From: Salipaludibacillus neizhouensis
Lineage (GTDB): Bacteria > Bacillota > Bacilli > Bacillales > Salisediminibacteriaceae
Direction of reading: 5' to 3'
NCBI RefSeq assembly: GCF_002886185.1
Contig: NZ_KZ614146.1
Coordinates: 3,465,495 to 3,529,494 of the forward strand
Length of the DNA: 64,000 bases
The notes under the pieces are model-generated. The model saw nothing but the letters and a program-made list of their open reading frames with translations, searched no databases and was not told where the DNA came from. The stretch's first letter is position 1. Each line of letters starts with the position of its first letter. Both the position numbers and the translations under genes were made by a program. Shown here one piece after another: positions 19,567 to 28,059 of this stretch.

Positions 19567-21594
19567 ATGAAGCCTTTATTTTTTATCACTTTATTGACCA
19601 CCCTCCTGACTACTCAACAGTATTCTCTCATTGTAATAGCAGATGAACATAGCGAGCAAACTTTTGATTATAGAAACTCTCCCCCGTTACGCGTGGCCTA
19701 TGATCCCGATCTCATTCCGTTTCATAGGTTTGAAAGTAGTGGTGAATCTGGTTTTGCGATTGAATTAATGGACCGAATCTCAGAATCTGCTGACATCGAT
19801 GTGACTTATCTGCCAATGACAAAATCTGAGGCAGTTGATCGAATCGAAAATAACGAGATCGATATCATTCTAAGTGTCCCCTTCTCTGAAAAGCATTCGA
19901 CCATGATGGAATTTACTGATTCATTTTTTTCCACATCCATTGGGATTCTGACTCGTGTAGAAGACAATCAAATTGACGCAATGACTGACCTCTCTGAGTC
20001 GTTAGTCGCCTTGCAATCAGAAACGATTGAATACGAATTCTTAAAAAATACTCGCGGTATTCAATATCAGGTAGCTAGTAGTCAAAAACGTGCTTTTGAT
20101 ATTTTTATAGCAGGTCGTGCCGATGCGTTTGTGGGAAATATTGTAACAACCAAGGAACTCTTGCGACAATATGATATAGAAGATCAATATACTTTTGCAG
20201 ATACTTTCCTGCTTCATGTGGATTATTCAATAGCCATTCAAAAAGAAAACTATTCGTTGCTAAATCAATTAAACTCGGAAATTCGGCAAATGAAAGCTTC
20301 GGGAGAATACAGCGAACTTTACGATCATTATTTCCAGCAAGATAATGATTCTTTTGCCCGTTGGCTTCTTCTTTCTGTCCAAATAGCTGGTGGTCTTCTA
20401 ATTATTATGCTCCTTTTAATTTTTATCGGGATCCGATGGAACCGGGCACTACAAAGAAAAGTGGACAAAAAAACAACCGATTTAAACCAATTAAATCATT
20501 CACTTATGCTACAAATAGTACTGAAACGAAATAATAATGAGTTTTTAAATCAAATATTAGATAGCAGTCCGAGAGGAATCGTCACACTTGATAAGCAAGG
20601 TAACGTGACAAAATTTAACCCTCGGGCACTTGAAATTGTTGGAATTACTGAACCGCCTGTTAAGAAACCTTATCAGAAAATTGAGCTCGTCCGTGAATTA
20701 TTGATAGGGAAAGCTGAAACCGTTCTAACTGGCAAAACACAAAGGTTTTTAGGTCAACACAAGGCTTGGATAAGAAGTGATGACCAATCATTTCAATTTA
20801 GATACTTTGTCTATCCTCTGTATGACTTTGATCGGAAAATTAATGGCCTTATTCTTACATTTGAAGATGTTACCGAAGAATTCTCATTAAGAAAAAAACT
20901 GTTTGAACAAGAAAAAAACCAAGCATTGAGCCGAGTTGTTGCCGGGATTGCTCATGAAATTAGAAACCCGCTTAGTTCAATAAAGACATTTGTGGAATTA
21001 ATTCCAACAAAAATTAACAATCAGAAATTCCAACAAGAAATCTCTACTTATGTTCCAAAAGAAATTGTTCGTGTAAGTGAACTAATCGAAAGTCTTATAA
21101 ACTATGCAAAACCACGCCATCTAACCTTTGAGATTCTCGATGTAAAAAAGCTTCTGCATGAGTGTTTCATTCTTTTTGAACCAACTGCGAAAAATAAGGG
21201 ATTTACCTTTAATTTTGATGTTCCTCACAATTTATTTATCTCTGCTGACTCTCATCAAATAAAACAAATTGTTATTAATCTAATTATTAACTCGTTAGAT
21301 GCACTCGAAGAAAAACAGGCTACTGATTCTTCGCTAGAAGCCGTTAAGCTAGAGATTTCAGTTTGTAAAAAACAAGATGACATATACATAAATGTGACCG
21401 ATGAAGGTATCGGCATGACATCTGATGAACGTAAGAAAATATTAGAACCTTTTTATACAACAAAGAAAAAAGGAAATGGATTAGGTCTTGCTATTGCTGA
21501 CCAGATGATTCGTGAAAATGAAGGAGAACTACAAATAACTAGTCAAAAAAATATAGGAACAACAATGACTGTCATTTTTCCCGCTACTTCGTAA
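19567..21594 (+). CDS. Sensor histidine kinase with periplasmic-binding (PBPb) sensor and PAS domain
   Basis: A 675-residue kinase. The ATG at 19567 follows GGAGGTGA by eight bases; the longer frame from 19531 lacks a site. A signal peptide or first helix covers residues 1-22. An extracellular solute-binding-protein-3-like domain (about 35-260) includes LRVAYDPDLIPF and the tail QMKASGEYSELYDHYF. Then come a membrane helix near 268-292, a PAS domain (about 325-440), the phospho-acceptor His463 in GIAHEIRNPLSS, and an ATPase domain with NSLDALEE, DEGIGM and KGNGLGLAI. The architecture is like DctB/BvgS-type sensors. With the sigma-54 activator directly downstream it should control the adjacent TAXI TRAP genes in response to the solute bound outside. 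Confidence 0.9.
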   Translation: MKPLFFITLLTTLLTTQQYSLIVIADEHSEQTFDYRNSPPLRVAYDPDLIPFHRFESSGESGFAIELMDRISESADIDVTYLPMTKSEAVDRIENNEIDIILSVPFSEKHSTMMEFTDSFFSTSIGILTRVEDNQIDAMTDLSESLVALQSETIEYEFLKNTRGIQYQVASSQKRAFDIFIAGRADAFVGNIVTTKELLRQYDIEDQYTFADTFLLHVDYSIAIQKENYSLLNQLNSEIRQMKASGEYSELYDHYFQQDNDSFARWLLLSVQIAGGLLIIMLLLIFIGIRWNRALQRKVDKKTTDLNQLNHSLMLQIVLKRNNNEFLNQILDSSPRGIVTLDKQGNVTKFNPRALEIVGITEPPVKKPYQKIELVRELLIGKAETVLTGKTQRFLGQHKAWIRSDDQSFQFRYFVYPLYDFDRKINGLILTFEDVTEEFSLRKKLFEQEKNQALSRVVAGIAHEIRNPLSSIKTFVELIPTKINNQKFQQEISTYVPKEIVRVSELIESLINYAKPRHLTFEILDVKKLLHECFILFEPTAKNKGFTFNFDVPHNLFISADSHQIKQIVINLIINSLDALEEKQATDSSLEAVKLEISVCKKQDDIYINVTDEGIGMTSDERKKILEPFYTTKKKGNGLGLAIADQMIRENEGELQITSQKNIGTTMTVIFPATS

Positions 21595-21620
21595 TGAATG
21601 AAAAGAGAAAGGAATGATAC

Positions 21621-22991
21621 ATGATGATTAAGATTTTAATTATTGATGATGAAGAATCTATCTGTTCCTCGTTAACGTTTGCACTGGAAGATGCCTATCA
21701 AGTAACAGCAATAACTGACCCCATTCAGGCCTTACATGTAGTGGAGTACGAAATATACCAGCTTTGCTTGCTTGATTTAAAAATAGGTAATGTCGATGGG
21801 ATCACGATTTTAAAGCAATTGAAACAACTTCAACCATCAATGGAAGTAATTATGATTACCGCCTATGGAACAATTGAGTCTTCCGTAACGGCTTTACAAA
21901 ATGATGCTTTTTCATATGTAACGAAACCAATCAACATGGATGAACTTCATGCCAACATAAAAAAAGCTTTGAAGTATAAAGAATTAAATCAGCAAGTGGA
22001 ATACTTAACAAGAGAGTTAGAAAAGAAATACAGATACGAAGAAATGATTGGTCAAAGTGAAGAAATGCAAAAAGTCTTCACTTTGATAGATAAAGTGAAA
22101 GAATTCAACACAAATATTTTGATCACAGGAGAAAGCGGGACGGGCAAAGAACTCGTAGCGAGGGCTATTCACTATTCAGGTAAACGAAAAAAGGGTCCCT
22201 TAGAGATTCTTAATTGTGCTGCGATTCCCGAACAGCTTCTCGAGAGCGAATTGTTCGGTTATGAAAAAGGTGCATTCACTGGAGCAGTCAGTTCCAAAGC
22301 AGGAAAATTTGAACAAGCCAATAGAGGAACCCTTTTTCTTGATGAGATTGGAGACATGCCAGCTTCTTTACAAGCGAAACTACTTCGAATTTTACAAAAA
22401 AAAGAAGTGACACGTTTAGGTTCAAATGAAATGAAAGTTTTAGATGTGAGGATTATCGCTGCAACAAACTTAGATCTAGAAGAAGAAATGGAAAAAGGAA
22501 ATTTCAGAGAGGATCTTTATTTTAGGCTGAACGTCATTGAAATTCGTACTCCTCCTTTACGAGAACGAAAAAGCGATTTACCTTTTTTAATAGAATACTT
22601 CATTGGTAAAAATAACGATGACCACGGTCTAACTAAAACAAAGTTTACGAAAGAAGCTGAAGCGAGAATGCTTTCCTACAACTATCCTGGGAATATTCGC
22701 GAACTAGCAAATATCATTGAATCCTCGATCGTCTTTGCGGAGAAGAACGTAATAGGTGTCTCTGACTTACCTGCTTCAATGAAGCGATCTGGGAAACGCC
22801 CAGTGACTTTAGCTTCTGTCTCGCTAGAACAATTTGTTGGGCTTACCCTCAAAGAATTAGAAAAACGATTTATATTAGAAAACTTAGAATACCAGAATGG
22901 GCATAAGAAAAATACAGCAACTGCATTAGGAGTTAGTGAAAGAAGTTTACGAGATAAACTAAAACAATATAAAGAGGAAAATCCGCTTTAG
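21621..22991 (+). CDS. Sigma-54-dependent response regulator (DctD/NtrC type)
   Basis: A 456-residue activator with three domains. The receiver has the phosphorylation site Asp52 in [11 protein letters not shown]. The AAA+ domain has Walker A GESGTGKE and the sigma-54 contact loop GAFTGA. A Fis-type helix-turn-helix ends the protein ([18 protein letters not shown]). It hydrolyses ATP to open sigma-54 RNA polymerase promoters. It starts 26 bases after the kinase gene with AAAGGA upstream, so the two form one operon. The -24/-12 element and the palindrome at 23017-23112 directly downstream make the TAXI operon the obvious target. Confidence 0.93.
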   Translation: MMIKILIIDDEESICSSLTFALEDAYQVTAITDPIQALHVVEYEIYQLCLLDLKIGNVDGITILKQLKQLQPSMEVIMITAYGTIESSVTALQNDAFSYVTKPINMDELHANIKKALKYKELNQQVEYLTRELEKKYRYEEMIGQSEEMQKVFTLIDKVKEFNTNILITGESGTGKELVARAIHYSGKRKKGPLEILNCAAIPEQLLESELFGYEKGAFTGAVSSKAGKFEQANRGTLFLDEIGDMPASLQAKLLRILQKKEVTRLGSNEMKVLDVRIIAATNLDLEEEMEKGNFREDLYFRLNVIEIRTPPLRERKSDLPFLIEYFIGKNNDDHGLTKTKFTKEAEARMLSYNYPGNIRELANIIESSIVFAEKNVIGVSDLPASMKRSGKRPVTLASVSLEQFVGLTLKELEKRFILENLEYQNGHKKNTATALGVSERSLRDKLKQYKEENPL

Positions 22992-23016
22992 TATTTACCG
23001 GCATTTTTTTCACAAA

Positions 23017-23031
23017 CGGCAAATAATGCCG
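23017..23031. promoter_or_regulatory. Palindrome, candidate upstream activator site
   Basis: CGGCA-AATAA-TGCCG is a perfect inverted repeat about 70 bases upstream of the sigma-54 promoter. A further CGGCATT lies at 22999. This is the usual position for binding by NtrC/DctD-type activators. A role as weak terminator of the regulator gene, just upstream, is the alternative. Confidence 0.55.
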
Positions 23032-23097
23032 CAATTGTTCAGACATAATTTTGTATACGCTTACAATTAATCGCCCTGCATCAATGTTTTTAAAAGT

Positions 23098-23112
23098 TGG
23101 CATGGTTTTTGC
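23098..23112 (+). promoter_or_regulatory. Sigma-54 (-24/-12) promoter of the TAXI TRAP operon
   Basis: TGGCATGGTTTTTGC matches the consensus TGGCAC-N5-TTGC closely. The invariant GG (23099-23100) and GC (23111-23112) are separated by exactly ten bases. Transcription would start near 23124, about 33 bases before the binding-protein gene. Confidence 0.85.
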
Positions 23113-23156
23113 ATTCTATTTATACTGAACACAATATTAAAGGGGGAAAAATACGC

Positions 23157-24215
23157 ATGAAAGATTTTAAATTATTGTTATTAGGAACTGTTTTGTCAGT
23201 TGGGTTGATCGCTTGTGGTGATGAAGCTGATGAGGTGAATAACGCAGAGAGCGAAGACGATAACAGCACAGTGGAAAACAACGATGGAAATGATACCAAT
23301 AAAGAAGCTGAAGAAGGTACTTCAGGAATTGATGAAGATTTGTTTATTACTGTTGCGACTGGCGGGACTTCAGGAGTATACTATCCAATTGGTGGTGCGA
23401 TCGCAAAAGTTTTAGAAAGTGATTTAGGTCTCGATACTTCCGTCCAATCTACAGGAGCTTCTGTTGAAAATATTAATCTTCTTGATACGAATCGAACCGA
23501 ACTTGCCATAACTATGGCCGATGCTGTTTCTCAAGCGTATGAAGGTAATGGCGCATTTGAAGGCGAAGAGCCGAAAGAAAATTTAACAGGTTTAGCCGCA
23601 TTATATCCTAACTTTGTTCAAGTAGTTACGACTGCTGATACAGGTATCGAAACAATAGATGACTTAGAAGGTAAAAGCATTGGCGTTGGTGCACCGGGGT
23701 CAGGCGTTGAGTTAAATGCTCGATTGGTATTAGAGGCTCACGACATGAGCTATGATGACATTGAAGAAGATTTTCTATCTTACAGTGAAGCCATAGACCA
23801 AATTAAAAATGGCCAGATTGATGCTGCATTTGTAACAAGTGGTGTTCCAAATGCTACGATAATTGACTTATCAACAACGCATGATGCAATAGTTATTCCA
23901 ATTGAAGGAAAGCCATTGGAAAGTTTGATAGAGGAGTATCCATTTTTCTCCACAGGAGTTATTGAAGGTGGAACGTATGATCAGGAGGGAGATGTTAATA
24001 CAGCAACAATTACAAATCTTCTCCTCGTTAATAGTAAATTGTCAGATGACACTGTATATGAAATAACGAAATCTTTATTTGAAAATATAGATGACATTCA
24101 TGCTTCTCATAATGCTGCTCAAGATATTATTCTTGATAACATTGAAGAAGGAATGCCAATTCCATTTCATCCAGGCGCACAACGCTATTTCGAAGAAGTA
24201 GATGCATTTGACTAA
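23157..24215 (+). CDS. TAXI-family TRAP solute-binding lipoprotein
   Basis: A 352-residue binding protein starting at the ATG at 23157, with AAGGGGGA upstream; the longer frame overlaps the promoter and is not used. The signal peptide ends in LIAC (Cys20), and a very acidic linker runs to about residue 60. The mature domain opens with ITVATGGTSGVYYPIGGAI, the TAXI signature, and contains GKSIGVGAPGSGVE and AAFVTSGVPNA. TAXI proteins deliver organic acids or amino acids such as glutamate to fused DctQM permeases. The ligand is not known here. The genes for a DUF1850 protein and the permease follow in the same operon. Confidence 0.93.
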   Translation: MKDFKLLLLGTVLSVGLIACGDEADEVNNAESEDDNSTVENNDGNDTNKEAEEGTSGIDEDLFITVATGGTSGVYYPIGGAIAKVLESDLGLDTSVQSTGASVENINLLDTNRTELAITMADAVSQAYEGNGAFEGEEPKENLTGLAALYPNFVQVVTTADTGIETIDDLEGKSIGVGAPGSGVELNARLVLEAHDMSYDDIEEDFLSYSEAIDQIKNGQIDAAFVTSGVPNATIIDLSTTHDAIVIPIEGKPLESLIEEYPFFSTGVIEGGTYDQEGDVNTATITNLLLVNSKLSDDTVYEITKSLFENIDDIHASHNAAQDIILDNIEEGMPIPFHPGAQRYFEEVDAFD

Positions 24216-24261
24216 ATAAGGAGGCAGGCAGAAGGAACTTCTGTTTCTTCTGTGTATAACT

Positions 24262-24735
24262 ATGGTAGGAAAAAGATTGTTAGCCACTTTTATTATTGCT
24301 GGAACGTTAACTGTCTCCTTTTTTCATAGTAGTGGTGATAAAGAGGATGTCATGCTCGTATTTCAGCACGCCCGAACAGGTAACGTTATTTCTCAATATC
24401 CAGTGACTGTAGAAAGTGAAATTACCTTATCATGGATACATTCCGTGGAGAAAACACCTTGGCATGAAACGTATCAAGTTCAAGATGATCATCGATTGCT
24501 ATTAAAAAGAACAAGCTTTCAATCATACGGTGCTGGTGTGGATCATCAAAAAGGAGAGATTAAAATAGAGAATGGTTTTATCATTTATGAAAATATTAAT
24601 GAATATTTCGATGAATTATCTTGGATACATTCTCATCGTACGAAGCATGAAATCACAATGGATGATGAGACTATCTTATCCGTGACGGACCTCCCACATC
24701 ATGAACCAATTAAATTATCCGTTGAAAAGAGGTGA
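24262..24735 (+). CDS. DUF1850 family protein of TAXI TRAP operon
   Basis: A 157-residue protein with an N-terminal hydrophobic segment (about residues 3-20), so probably secreted or membrane-anchored. The conserved core IHSVEKTPWHETYQV is typical of DUF1850 proteins, which are regularly encoded between TAXI binding proteins and fused permeases. Their function is unknown; a helper in transport is likely from that link. The good AAGGAGG site at about 24218 is some 40 bases upstream of the ATG, so an earlier non-standard start or a structured leader is possible. Its stop overlaps the ribosome site of the permease gene. Confidence 0.85.
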   Translation: MVGKRLLATFIIAGTLTVSFFHSSGDKEDVMLVFQHARTGNVISQYPVTVESEITLSWIHSVEKTPWHETYQVQDDHRLLLKRTSFQSYGAGVDHQKGEIKIENGFIIYENINEYFDELSWIHSHRTKHEITMDDETILSVTDLPHHEPIKLSVEKR

Positions 24736-24740
24736 CTTAC

Positions 24741-26717
24741 ATGGGAAATGAAAACCAAGTACCAGTAATTGAAAATGAGAAGGATGTTCTCGAAAAATAC
24801 GATAAAGAATCCCGGTCTCGTAGCTATCGTTTAAAACCAGTCTCCCTCATCGTCTCAGGAATTGCAATTTCTTTGTCAGTGTACCACCTTTATACATCAT
24901 ATTTTGGCACACTTGTAACTTTACAGCATCGATCTCTACACGTGGCAGTCGTCCTAGCCCTAATTTTTCTAATCTACCCCGCTTTTAAAAATCTGGACAG
25001 AACAAAACTTCATTGGTACGACGTGGCATTCGCTTTGTTAGCTATAACAACAACTATTTATATTTATATAGATTATGATGGAATCGTTAATCGAGGAGGT
25101 ATACCAAATGATTGGGATCTCTTCTTCGGCGCTATACTCGTCGTCCTTATTCTAGAAGCAGCAAGGCGAGTAGCTGGTTGGGCATTGCCGACGTTAGGGA
25201 TTCTATTTTTAATCTACGGCCTCTATGGAAACCATTTATCAGGAATCTTCCGCCACCGAGGCTATAACTGGGAAGACATTGTCAATTTCATGTATGTGAC
25301 GACCGAAGGGATTTATGGAACGGCTATTGGTGTATCGTCAACGTATATCTTTTTATTTATATTGTTTGGGGCCTTTCTAGCTAAATCTGGCATGGGACAA
25401 TTCTTTAATGATCTAGCAATGGCTATTGCTGGTCAAACGAAAGGTGGGCCTGCAAAAGTATCGGTAATTGCAAGTGGATTTTTAGGTAGTATTAATGGAG
25501 CAGCGGTTGCTAACGTCGTTACCACTGGATCGTTTACTATTCCATTAATGAAAAAAATCGGCTATAAGAAAAACTTCGCTGGGGCCGTGGAAGCTTCCGC
25601 AAGTGTAGGCGGTCAAATCTTGCCGCCAATTATGGGTGCTGCTGCGTTTATCATGGCCGAAACACTGGGAGTTCCTTATCGGGAAATCGCTTTAGCTGCT
25701 TTGTTACCAGCACTTCTATTTTATTTAGGGGTCATCGTTCAAATTCACCTACGTGCGACCAAAGAAGGATTAAAGGGGATTTCTAAAGACAATCTACCTA
25801 AAATCATGGACGTAATGAAGGAACGCGGACACTTAATGATTCCACTGTTATTTTTGATGTATATGCTGTTCTTCAGTGGACGTACCATTATTTATTCCGC
25901 ATTTTTGACAATTATTGTTACTGTTGGAATAGCAATGATTCGCAAAACGACACGAATGACGTTCAAAGATATCATAGAAGCATTGGAAAACGGTGCTCGA
26001 ACAGCACTAACTGTTGCCATTGCTTGTGCTTCTGTTGGATTGATTGTAGGAATTGCAACGTTAACAGGCTTCGGACTTAAACTAGCAAATGCCATCGTGA
26101 CATTAGGTGGAGAATCTTTATTACTGACTCTTATGTTTACTATGGTTGCGTGTATTGTCCTAGGAATGGGTCTCCCCAGTATTCCTACGTATATTATTAC
26201 AGCTACGATGGCTGCACCGGCTCTTGTTCAATTGGGTATTGAGCCACTCGTTGCTCATTTATTCGTTTTCTACTTTGGTATTTTTGCGAACATTACACCA
26301 CCCGTAGCACTAGCATCCTTTGCTGCAGCAGGAATATCCGGGGGCGATCAGATGAAGACTGGTTTTATCTCTATGAAGCTTGCGATCGCTGGCTTTATCG
26401 TTCCTTATCTTTTTGTATATAATGACAGTTTACTTCTTATAAATACAACCTTTTTAGAGGGGGTACTTGTTGTTATTACATCAATAGTAGGGGTCGGCAT
26501 GCTTGGAATCGCCGCTGAGGGGTATTACTTAACAAAAGTGAATCCAGTTATTCGTATAATACTATTTGGTGGAGCTTTGTTATTAATGAATCCAAATTGG
26601 CTTCAAGATGTGTTCGCTTTAGTAATCATTTTGTTCGTTGTTTTTGTACAATGGAGAAAAGCTAAAAAAGAAGGGGGATTCAATCTCCCACTTAAAGGTT
26701 TCATGGAAGCGAGTTAA
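24741..26717 (+). CDS. TRAP transporter fused permease (DctQ-DctM, 4TM/12TM)
   Basis: A 658-residue membrane protein starting at ATG 24741, six bases after AGAGGTG. The first part (residues about 20-140) is DctQ-like. The rest is DctM-like, with family motifs such as GFLGSINGAAVANVVTTGSF, SVGGQILPPIMGAAAFIMAE and GMGLPSIPTYII. It imports the solute caught by the TAXI protein using an ion gradient. Fused permeases are standard partners of TAXI binding proteins. It is the last gene of the operon. Confidence 0.94.
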   Translation: MGNENQVPVIENEKDVLEKYDKESRSRSYRLKPVSLIVSGIAISLSVYHLYTSYFGTLVTLQHRSLHVAVVLALIFLIYPAFKNLDRTKLHWYDVAFALLAITTTIYIYIDYDGIVNRGGIPNDWDLFFGAILVVLILEAARRVAGWALPTLGILFLIYGLYGNHLSGIFRHRGYNWEDIVNFMYVTTEGIYGTAIGVSSTYIFLFILFGAFLAKSGMGQFFNDLAMAIAGQTKGGPAKVSVIASGFLGSINGAAVANVVTTGSFTIPLMKKIGYKKNFAGAVEASASVGGQILPPIMGAAAFIMAETLGVPYREIALAALLPALLFYLGVIVQIHLRATKEGLKGISKDNLPKIMDVMKERGHLMIPLLFLMYMLFFSGRTIIYSAFLTIIVTVGIAMIRKTTRMTFKDIIEALENGARTALTVAIACASVGLIVGIATLTGFGLKLANAIVTLGGESLLLTLMFTMVACIVLGMGLPSIPTYIITATMAAPALVQLGIEPLVAHLFVFYFGIFANITPPVALASFAAAGISGGDQMKTGFISMKLAIAGFIVPYLFVYNDSLLLINTTFLEGVLVVITSIVGVGMLGIAAEGYYLTKVNPVIRIILFGGALLLMNPNWLQDVFALVIILFVVFVQWRKAKKEGGFNLPLKGFMEAS

Positions 26718-26729
26718 GACATCCTTGTC

Positions 26730-26830
26730 TCTTGAACAATATGGATTGCCTGAAAAATTTGCGAATACCAGTATTTTTCTCGGATCAGGAATGAACACTT
26801 ACGTTACCGGACAAACGTGGTTAATCCGTG
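26730..26830 (+). pseudogene. C-terminal remnant of a short-chain dehydrogenase (SDR)
   Basis: Directly after the permease stop, one frame reads EQYGLPEKFANTSIFLGSG and then MNTYVTGQTWLI. This matches the end of classical SDR enzymes (RYGEPEE-type, then S-x-YVTGQ-x-L-x-VDGG). The VDGG end is lost and the N-terminal 200 residues are absent. It is a leftover of a gene once located here. Confidence 0.7.
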
Positions 26831-27003
26831 AACCCCCGAGCAAACTAACACTCTGCGGGGGCTAGCTTGGATCATTCTTCCCACAGGATTCTTCCAAACA
26901 ACAATTTTTTATAAAGGCAGTTTACATTGACTTTCTTTTTTTGAACAAATAATAGGAAGAAGCGAAGGCTGCGATTCTTGCGTGATTAACAACAACTTCT
27001 GAA
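26831..27003. other. Convergent intergenic region
   Basis: A stem of six G-C pairs (CCCCCG/CGGGGG, about 26835-26863) with a 17-base loop may end the TAXI operon, but no T run follows. The remaining bases up to the terminator at 27004 show no gene. Confidence 0.4.
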
Positions 27004-27045
27004 AAGAATAGATAAAGCAGTCGCCCCACTGCTTTATCTATTCTT
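27004..27045 (-). terminator. Strong terminator after rbsC
   Basis: Two 17-base arms (AAGAATAGATAAAGCAG and its exact complement) flank an eight-base loop, with TTCTTTTC following on the minus strand. It lies 46 bases past the rbsC stop. Confidence 0.8.
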
Positions 27046-27090
27046 CTGCTTCTGTCCCAAGATTTTAAAATAGTTATCCATAGGTATTCT

Positions 27091-28059
27091 TTAATCTTTT
27101 TTTCTATTATATATACGATCGATTCCAACCGCTACTAATAGTACTGCCCCTGAAATAACCATTTGGTAAAATTCATTAATATTAAGTATAACGAGACCAT
27201 TCGCTAATACACCTAAAATAAATACTCCTAAAACTACTCCTATTAACTTCCCTTGTCCACCGAAAATACTTACTCCACCAAGTACTACTGCTGTTACTAC
27301 CTCTAATTCAAATCCTTGAAGAGCATTTGGCTGTCCGGAATTTAATCTACCTAGCAGGATTAATCCTGCAATACTGCAGAAAAAACCTGATAGCATATAA
27401 ACTAACATTTGAACTTTCTTTGTATTTATTCCTGAAAGTCTTGTAGCTTCTAAATTTCCTCCCAATGCATAAATATGCCTACCGATATATGTTTTATAAA
27501 GTAAAATATATACACCAACAAAAACAGCTACCATTATGATTGCAGGAACTGGAATACCTAGAAGATACCCATTCCCAAAAAAACGGATACTTTCCGGGAA
27601 GCCAAATACCGGGTACCCACCAGTAATAACAAAGGTAGTTCCTCTTAACATCGTTAGCATCCCTAAGGTGGTTATGAGTGCAGGAATACCTACCCGAGTA
27701 ACAATTAATCCGTTAACTGCACCGACAAAAACTCCAGCAATTATTCCAACAATAATCGCTATCCAAGGTGGGATTCCTGCAGTAATCAACATCCCCATTA
27801 CAACACTTGTAAAAGCAACATTAGAGGCAACTGAAAGATCAATTCCCCCAATTAATAACACCATCGTCATCCCAGCTGCAATAATTCCTAATAAGGCCAC
27901 TTGACGAATGATATTAATTAAATTTCCCCCTGTTAAAAAAGTAGGTGACATAATGGAGAAAAAAATGATCACCCCTATAAGTACGAGTAACAAAATGACT
28001 TCTTGATTAAACTTGAATTGAAAAGATGATTTAGTTTCTGTTTTGGTTTCAGCTTTCAT
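27091..28059 (-). CDS. rbsC: Sugar ABC transporter permease (RbsC type)
   Basis: A 322-residue permease of the ribose/galactose/xylose family with about eight to ten membrane helices. It contains GGIDLSVASNVAFTSVVMG near residue 70 and the C-terminal GGVSIFGGQGKLIGVVLG, both characteristic. It forms the membrane channel energised by the RbsA-like ATPase; its ATG overlaps the rbsA stop by four bases. The sugar cannot be named from sequence; rbs is used for the family. Confidence 0.9.
   Translation of the reverse strand: MKAETKTETKSSFQFKFNQEVILLLVLIGVIIFFSIMSPTFLTGGNLINIIRQVALLGIIAAGMTMVLLIGGIDLSVASNVAFTSVVMGMLITAGIPPWIAIIVGIIAGVFVGAVNGLIVTRVGIPALITTLGMLTMLRGTTFVITGGYPVFGFPESIRFFGNGYLLGIPVPAIIMVAVFVGVYILLYKTYIGRHIYALGGNLEATRLSGINTKKVQMLVYMLSGFFCSIAGLILLGRLNSGQPNALQGFELEVVTAVVLGGVSIFGGQGKLIGVVLGVFILGVLANGLVILNINEFYQMVISGAVLLVAVGIDRIYNRKKD

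Noticed and set aside
27536-27904. Open frame of 122 codons opposite rbsC
   Set aside because: Pro/Ile/Thr-rich antisense shadow of a membrane-protein gene.
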